Notes under the pieces: model-generated
The model's input: the letters and a program-made list of their open reading frames with translations, nothing else
Database searches by the model: none
Told to the model about the DNA's origin: nothing
Translations under genes and position numbers: made by a program
Shown here: one piece after another, positions 57,745 through 64,000 of the stretch
Layout of the letters: each line of letters opens with the position of its first letter
How positions within the stretch are numbered: position 1 is the stretch's first letter
DNA from: Apricaphanius iberus
Lineage: Eukaryota > Chordata > Actinopteri > Cyprinodontiformes > Aphaniidae
DNA length: 64,000 nucleotides
Direction: 5' to 3'
NCBI GenBank assembly: GCA_028564705.1
Contig: JAPXFQ010002662.1
Span: 620,001-684,000 of the forward strand

Positions 57745-58166
57745 ATCTTGATTGTTCCTCTTTAGGTCCTCTTCCTGTGTTTCCTCTTTGTGAGCCTTCT
57801 GTCTCGGGAAGGGTGGTCGGTTGTGGCTGCCTGGGTGCTCTCCAGGTAGTGCTTGGGTGGAGGTGGGGATACCAGCCTTCCCTCCTCTGGGGGCCCTGGG
57901 TCGGTGCCTTGGCTTCTGCTGTTGATCTGCCATCTGCAGATGGTTCCTCTTATGCCGTTTCCTTACCTGACCTGGCTCATTTGTACTCAGCACAATGTCC
58001 TTGTTTACTGTTCCTTTTAAGTGTTTGCGTGCATGAGAGTTGGGTTGGGTGGAGGAAGGTATAAGTGTGATCATGTTTTTGATTTGGTTTACATAGAGTC
58101 ATTTTAATCACTGAAGCACTTTTAGATGCAATTTTGTTTTCATAAATAAAGTGTGATTGTTTGTTG

Positions 58167-58194
<28 letters not shown>
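57745..58194 (+). mobile_element. RTE-type LINE 3' tail
   Basis: A GC-rich block (CTGCCTGGGTGCTCTCC, GGGGGCCCTGGGTCGGTGCC, TTGGCTTCTGCTG) is followed by ATAAATAAAGTGTGATTG and a GATT tandem repeat. RTE-clade LINEs in fish end in short tandem repeats of this kind and I recall a GC-rich ORF end resembling this one. The frames at 57738-58064 (both strands) are compositional and match nothing intact. 5' truncated. Confidence 0.5.
58167..58194. repeat. GATT tetranucleotide repeat (7 units)
   Basis: The terminal repeat of the RTE-type tail. Confidence 0.95.
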
Positions 58195-58197
<3 letters not shown>

Positions 58198-59275
58198 AAC
58201 AGTTTTAGTGGATTACCTGAAAATCAGTAATATGCATTTTGCACTATTTTTTTGTGTTTCACACAATTTTGAGCTATTTATTTGTAATATTGATAAAGTT
58301 AGGCCCTCTGTATTCTAAAGAGAAATATTCTAGCAAAAGCCTACAGTACCATAAGTGCAACTGAACAAGCATCTTTACCATTTCAGGTGGAGAAAAATGG
58401 AGCACTCTTAAAAAAAACTTTTTCAAGAGGTCTAAACCAAAGGAGAGAAAGCAGCATGATGGCCTTGAGAATATGGATCCACGCTTCCCAACACCTTTGT
58501 CTCAGAGAGCCACAAGAGAGCCATGAATATGTGAAAGTGTTTGTGTATGTGTGTGGTGGAGGGTAAAGAGTGTGTGGGGTGCTGGGCTGTGTGACAGAGT
58601 CTCTCTGCATTAATTGCTTAAATTGAAGCACTGCCATGTCTCACTGAGAGACGCTTTGATATGATAATGGAAGCCTTCTCAGCACAGGAGAGCCCTGCTT
58701 TTGTGTGCTTGTATATGTGTGTGTGTGTGTGTACGTGTGTGTGCGGATGGTAATTTAGTGGCATGCACCTGCCAGCACGCAACTGTCTTCTGTCCCCATC
58801 AACACGGTCAGGGAGACAGGTGAAGTCAGACAGACAGAGATGGAGAAGCGAAGCTCAAAGATGGTAAGGAGATGTTGGGGATGATGGTGTGCAGGACCTG
58901 TCATATGTGAAATGCTTTCGAAACAAGGCGCTGATTAACTAAAACATAACTTAAACATGAAGGCATGCTGGCCATTTATGATTAGCAAAGATTACATTTT
59001 GTCTTACTGTGTAGATCATGTTGGATGCTGGCAGATATCCTAAAAGTAAGATTTGGTTGGACAGACCAGACACTCTGATTACAGTAACGCTGTCAAAAAT
59101 ATAAACCTGCAATAAAAAAAAAACTGATGTCAGCTAAACACCCTGACAAACAAAACCAAAAAAATCACCTTATGCACTTTTAAGTTTTTTTTGAAATTTC
59201 CAGTTTGTTTAAATGCTTCTAACTAATAAAAGGGCTTATGTCACAATTAAGGACTTTATTAATCAGTGGACATCA
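58195..59275. other. No gene; TG microsatellite inside
   Basis: GT repeat at 58715-58744, interrupted by AC. The rest is unassigned. Confidence 0.5.
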
Positions 59276-59667
59276 GGATGCCGTTTTAATTTTGTTGGAC
59301 GAGCATGTAGCAACAGTGGAGAGGGAAAACTCCCCTTTGACAGTAGGAAAGCTCCAGTAGAACTAGAAACTGACTGTTGGTTTGAGAAGACAGAGCAGAG
59401 ACACCGAATGACCCAAAGAACTGATGTAGGAGTACTTTCAATGTTAAAGAAAGAAGGACACAGAGAACATTCAGTTACCGCAGCATCATCCCAGCTGATG
59501 CCCCCTTCGAATAAGGCATCACAGCTGAGAAGGATACCAGATCAAGTGTAGCTTCTAATGAGAGAAAAACACTGAGAAGAAATACAGTTAAGAGTAATGC
59601 AACTGGTGAACAGTTGATGAGAAAGTAGGAGATTAAAGAAAAGTGGTCGGTCTGTCCTACAACAGTC
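59276..59667 (-). mobile_element. L2-type LINE 3' UTR, part 1 of a split copy
   Basis: CAGTGGAGAGGGAAAACTCC followed by CCTTTGACAG, and AAGCTCCAGTAGAACTAG, are the complement of the 3' UTR also seen at 27080-27150. It continues to 59667 where a Harbinger-like element interrupts it. The 3'-terminal tail itself is not recognisable here. Confidence 0.6.
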
Positions 59668-59670
59668 TAA
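59668..59670. repeat. Target site duplication, left (TAA)
   Basis: TAA, repeated at 60808-60810. Three-bp TAA/TTA-type duplications are typical of PIF/Harbinger elements. Confidence 0.7.
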
Positions 59671-60807
59671 CGCTGTGTCCACACTGAACGCGATAGGGGC
59701 AAATTTGAAGCGCGACACACACCTAGCTGTTCGCGTGCACATTCGCACCTTGAAGCGTGTACAACGCGAACTGGTCGCGCTTAAAATATGGTATTTTCAC
59801 GCGCGACCTGGCCTTCAGCGGAGTTTGGGCCAGAGTGCATCCGCGGTGGATTATGGACCTACCTGATGGAGGACAGCGTGTTCGGCCCGGGCTTCAGCGG
59901 AGCTGGGGTTACAGTGCAGCTGGAGGTGGATTGTGAACCGAGCTGACAGAGGACAGAGTGGATTACGTGTTCAGCATGACCTCCGGTAGAGCTGGGACCG
60001 CTGCACTGGGGGTTTGGTGAGCTACAGATATAGTCTAGCTACGGCGGAGAGATCCATAAACAGCAGTGAGCCTCTCATAAACACCGGCTCCTCGCCGCCT
60101 GGAGAACGTGACCTGCTCACCCAGTTTGTGCCGTGAAGGTCCAAGCTTCGCCTGCCGAAACACCAACTACATTTCTGAGCAGCTGTCCATCTGTCTGTGG
60201 TTCATAAAAGTTTATAATATTTGAGCAGCGTGGGACGTGGTGCGGTAGCTGCTACAAGGAAACCAGGTGAGGAGGCTGTTCAAGGCTCACTTCTAGGCCG
60301 AGAGGGGCTTTTACAGCAACAACGGCTCTTTTAAGAGCCACCCACAAACCTCTGAAGAGCATTCCTGTCTAAATAGTTTATATTTTTATTTCTGTCTCTG
60401 TATTGAAAACTGCTTGTGACATGTAGCTCGGGGTGATTAGCCACGGTGTTTATCAGTATTTCCTCCATGTCCTGCTGAGGCTGTGACTCCATGACAGTCA
60501 CAGAATCACTGAAACTCTGTCCCCTGATTGGTTGTTCGCATCTGGAGTTCAGATTTTTCCAACTCCAGCGATAGACGCCATGAGCGCGAATGCACAAAAT
60601 GCACTACACAAAATGCAGCGCGAATTTTCCATCGCATCTGTAGCGCGAATTGTTCGCGCGAATCAGGCAGAAAAGCTTTATCGCGACGCAAATCTGCTTC
60701 TGAAGTGTCGCGGGACACCAAGTCGCGCTTCATCGCGCTCCTCCATTGATTTTACATGTAAACCTGAAGCTCTAGTCACTCCTATCGCGTTTGGTGTGGA
60801 CACAGCG
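59671..60807. mobile_element. PIF/Harbinger-like non-autonomous element (1,137 bp), complete
   Basis: Inverted ends: CGCTGTGTCCACACTGAACG on the left and, in complement, CGCTGTGTCCACACCAAACG on the right, both continuing CGATAGG. TAA duplications flank it. The interior (59690-60720) is GC- and CpG-rich, unlike the AT-rich surroundings, and has no transposase. Subterminal zones carry repeated GCGCGAA/TTCGCGC words, including four GCGCGAAT copies near the right end, which may be transposase-binding sites. It splits an L2 LINE and so is younger than that LINE. A truncated relative is at 26340-26822. The superfamily call rests on target-site length and sequence. Confidence 0.75.
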
Positions 60808-60810
60808 TAA
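60808..60810. repeat. Target site duplication, right (TAA)
   Basis: Matches 59668-59670. Confidence 0.7.
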
Positions 60811-61640
60811 GCCTATATCAGCATAACTAAAGATAGCTCAGGATAACATAACCCATTCTAACTAAAAATTTGATCAAAATGTATATTTTTAAGCCTGGTC
60901 TTAAAAATAGACAAGGTGTCTGCCTCACGATCTAAAACTAAGAGCTTGTTCCACAGGAAAGGAGCCTGATAACTTAAAGATCAACCTTCAATTCTACTTT
61001 TAGAGATCATAGGAACTACCAATAAACCTGCAGTCTGAGAGCAAAGTCCTCTCTTAGGAACAGACTGAACAATCAGATCTCTGCAAGATGGAGCTTGATT
61101 TTTAAGGGCTTAATACGTAAGGAGGAGGAACTTAAACTCTATTCTGGATTTCACAGGGAGCCAATACAAGGAAGTTAAAACAGGAGAAATGTGATCTCTC
61201 TTTTTAATATTAATCAGAACTCTTACTGCAGCATTTTAGATCAACTGAAGGCTTTTAATTGCATTTTGTGGACTTCCTGATAGTAAATAATTACATTAAT
61301 CCAGCATTGAAGTAACAAATGCATGAACTAGTTTCAAATCATAATATGCTTATAATTTTAGTAATATTCTGGAGGTGAAAGAAGGAAATACTTAAAAGTG
61401 CTTAATATGGGATTTGAATGTACTATATGGTCAAAAATAACACCAAGGTTCTTTATGTTATTACTGTAAGTCATCAGGATGAAATGATTAACTTAGCAGT
61501 TCAATTCAAGAGCTCCTGGCCTAAAGATGCAAACTTCTCTCTTGGGGTCTGAATACTTTACAGTCAAAGGACACATTTTTACCCTCAGTCCAGTTCGGAA
61601 AAACTCACAAAAAGCTGCAAATCTTATGTAATTTTATAAA
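60811..61640 (-). pseudogene. L2-type LINE ORF2 C-terminal region, part 2 of the split copy
   Basis: On the minus strand from about 61330: LVTSMLDYCNYLLSGSPQNA, IKSLQLI, AAVRVLINIKKRDHISPVLT, SLYWLPVKSRIEFKFLLLTY, then GLCSQTAGLLVVPMISKSRI, LSYQAPFLWNKLLVLDREAD and TLSIFKTRLKNIHFD. This is the standard end of L2 ORF2. Several stops interrupt it. 61340-61640 is probably the more decayed upstream part (thumb region). The 3' UTR follows on the other side of the inserted element at 59276-59667. Confidence 0.75.
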
Positions 61641-61750
61641 ATATAGGGAAAAAAATTCTAAACCTGGATCCAAAGAAATATTAATGGTACTATTAATATT
61701 GTTCTCTTGTGTCAATACAGTCATTTTAAAATTATTGCAGTTTTGAAATA

Positions 61751-62913
<1,163 letters not shown>

Positions 62914-62914
<1 letters not shown>

Positions 62915-62933
62915 TATATATATATATATATAT
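62914..62933. repeat. TA microsatellite at the Tc1 target site
   Basis: Runs on directly from the right TA target duplication. Confidence 0.9.
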
Positions 62934-63228
62934 TTTTTTTTATATGATATCTGTATGCATATTGGTTATGGGTATGAATCAAATTGTAAGCATCATCTGA
63001 TTGAAGAAAATAAATACTGTGCATATGATGAAATATGATTAATTATAAAATCTACATGTAATCACTACTTTTTATACCCAAAAATTCTTGTATGTAAATG
63101 AATGTAAATGAATTCCCATACATTATATATTCCTGTAAATGTGATACATTCTAGCGTTTTTTTGGGAAGTTATTTTGTTAAATTCCATTTTAATTTGATG
63201 AACCACAGGGATGAAAACTAATATGCCC
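62934..63228. other. No gene or recognised repeat
   Basis: AT-rich. Confidence 0.5.
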
Positions 63229-63500
63229 CTAATGGTTAACAGAAGCCTTGTTCATGTTCACATGAACACCTATCAGGGTACAGCTCCGCTGATAATGACA
63301 TAGGTCGAAAGAGTCTGTCAGTAAAGCACCAACGTCTCCATGGCAACGGCGAATGTGCTGCCATGATGGTGGTCTTGGCAGTTGTGGGAAAAGGTTTACC
63401 GGAAGGAAAAGGATGTGTGTGTGTGTGTGTGTGTGTGTGTGGGCGAGTGGTGAGTAATTCAGCAGTGGCCAGGATGCCAAGTTGAGTCAGCCTTTACCCC
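63229..63500. promoter_or_regulatory. Complex block with an RFX X-box-like site
   Basis: Non-repetitive sequence with GTCTCCATGGCAAC at 63334-63347, close to the RFX X-box. It is followed by a GT repeat (63413-63441). No gene nearby supports a role. Confidence 0.25.
63413..63441. repeat. GT microsatellite
   Basis: Uninterrupted GT units. Confidence 0.95.
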
Positions 63501-63914
63501 GAAAGCTCTGTGGTTCCACAAGAAGAAAGAAAGTACTGTCTCCTAAGGGCAGCATGCACTTATTCACAAGCATCCAGAACTCCTGGTTACTTGCTAAGCC
63601 AGTTGACCTTTATGCAGACCACCTACGGCCAACCTGTTAACCACCAGAAGAGAAAGGAGGAGAACAAAACTACTGGAGACCTCTGAACTCTAACTAAAAA
63701 TGTGGCAATGATGTCTCATATTTACAGATATTAATACTTTTCAGTGTAAAGTAAAGTTTATTTCGGAACCTGATAATATTTCCCCAAAACTGAACTGATC
63801 CACACACAAAAAAGAATAAGATGAACTCCATTAAAGATTCTTGCAAGGGTTAAGGATTCATTCAATTTTATGTGAAATGAAGGATTCATTTCACTGCTTT
63901 TAAAACAATCAACT
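63501..63914. other. No gene or recognised repeat
   Basis: Mixed sequence. The phrase AGGATTCATT(T/C) is repeated locally at 63852 and 63881. Confidence 0.5.
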
Positions 63915-64000
63915 TTTACAGAAACTACAATTACTGTCTTTTAATCCTTCCTCACAAGTGAAGAACCTGGGCGTGATTTTTGACTCTGAGCTGACTTTTA
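63915..64000 (+). pseudogene. L2-type LINE RT fragment, cut by the window end
   Basis: The last frame reads LQKLQLLSFNPSSQVKNLG then VIFDSELTF, matching the L2 block that follows the RT palm (family pattern VKNLGVIFDSELTF). The element continues beyond the window, so its state cannot be judged. Confidence 0.65.

Noticed and set aside
57724..58074. Pro/Arg-rich frames on both strands in a GC-rich block
   Set aside because: The block fits the GC-rich end of an RTE-type LINE followed by its GATT tail; the frames have no intact family match.

Overview
The window looks like non-coding euchromatin from a ray-finned (teleost) fish. It is AT-rich, has many CA/TG and CAT microsatellites, and is full of teleost transposon families: Rex3, Rex1-like and L2-like LINEs, an RTE-type 3' tail, Tc1-like, hAT-like, pogo/Tigger-like and PIF/Harbinger-like DNA elements, a SINE and a solo LTR. 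I recognise no intact host protein-coding gene on either strand. Every open frame I can assign to a family is a decayed transposon gene; the rest look like chance frames. The window is therefore probably intergenic sequence or a very large intron.

Layout. 0.15-1.46 kb: a Rex3 copy whose 5' part is inverted against its 3' part. 2.8-16 kb: mostly unique sequence with purine and pyrimidine tracts, a CA-rich dispersed repeat, and weak exon-like blocks on both strands. 18-28.9 kb: Tc1 remnant, LINE 3' tails, a two-copy dispersed repeat (first copy about 22 kb), a tRNA-like A/B-box unit, a truncated Harbinger-like element, and an inverted pair of L2 tails. 28.9-30.8 kb: a local tandem duplication whose second unit lost 920 bp. 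32-38.5 kb: a MITE, a Rex1-like tail, a solo LTR with 5-bp target duplication, a Harbinger MYB/SANT-like fragment, and a pogo-like element inserted into the second copy of the dispersed repeat. 39.4-40.2 kb: a direct-inverted-direct triplication with two identical 259-bp arms. 42-49 kb: hAT-like MITE, a POU/SOX-type motif pair, an L2 reverse transcriptase relic, and the end of a Tc1-like element. 54-64 kb: a SINE with target duplication, L2 and RTE fragments, an L2 copy split by a 1.14-kb CpG-rich Harbinger-like element, a near full-length dead Tc1-like element, and an L2 fragment running off the window end.

No genes act together here as a pathway. The content of interest is the mobile-element structure (nested insertions, target duplications, inversions, duplications) and a few unique blocks that could be cis-regulatory. 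Repeat identities come from recognised protein motifs and remembered family consensus, not from a database search. Blocks called conserved-like are guesses that need alignment. I found no convincing new biological system.
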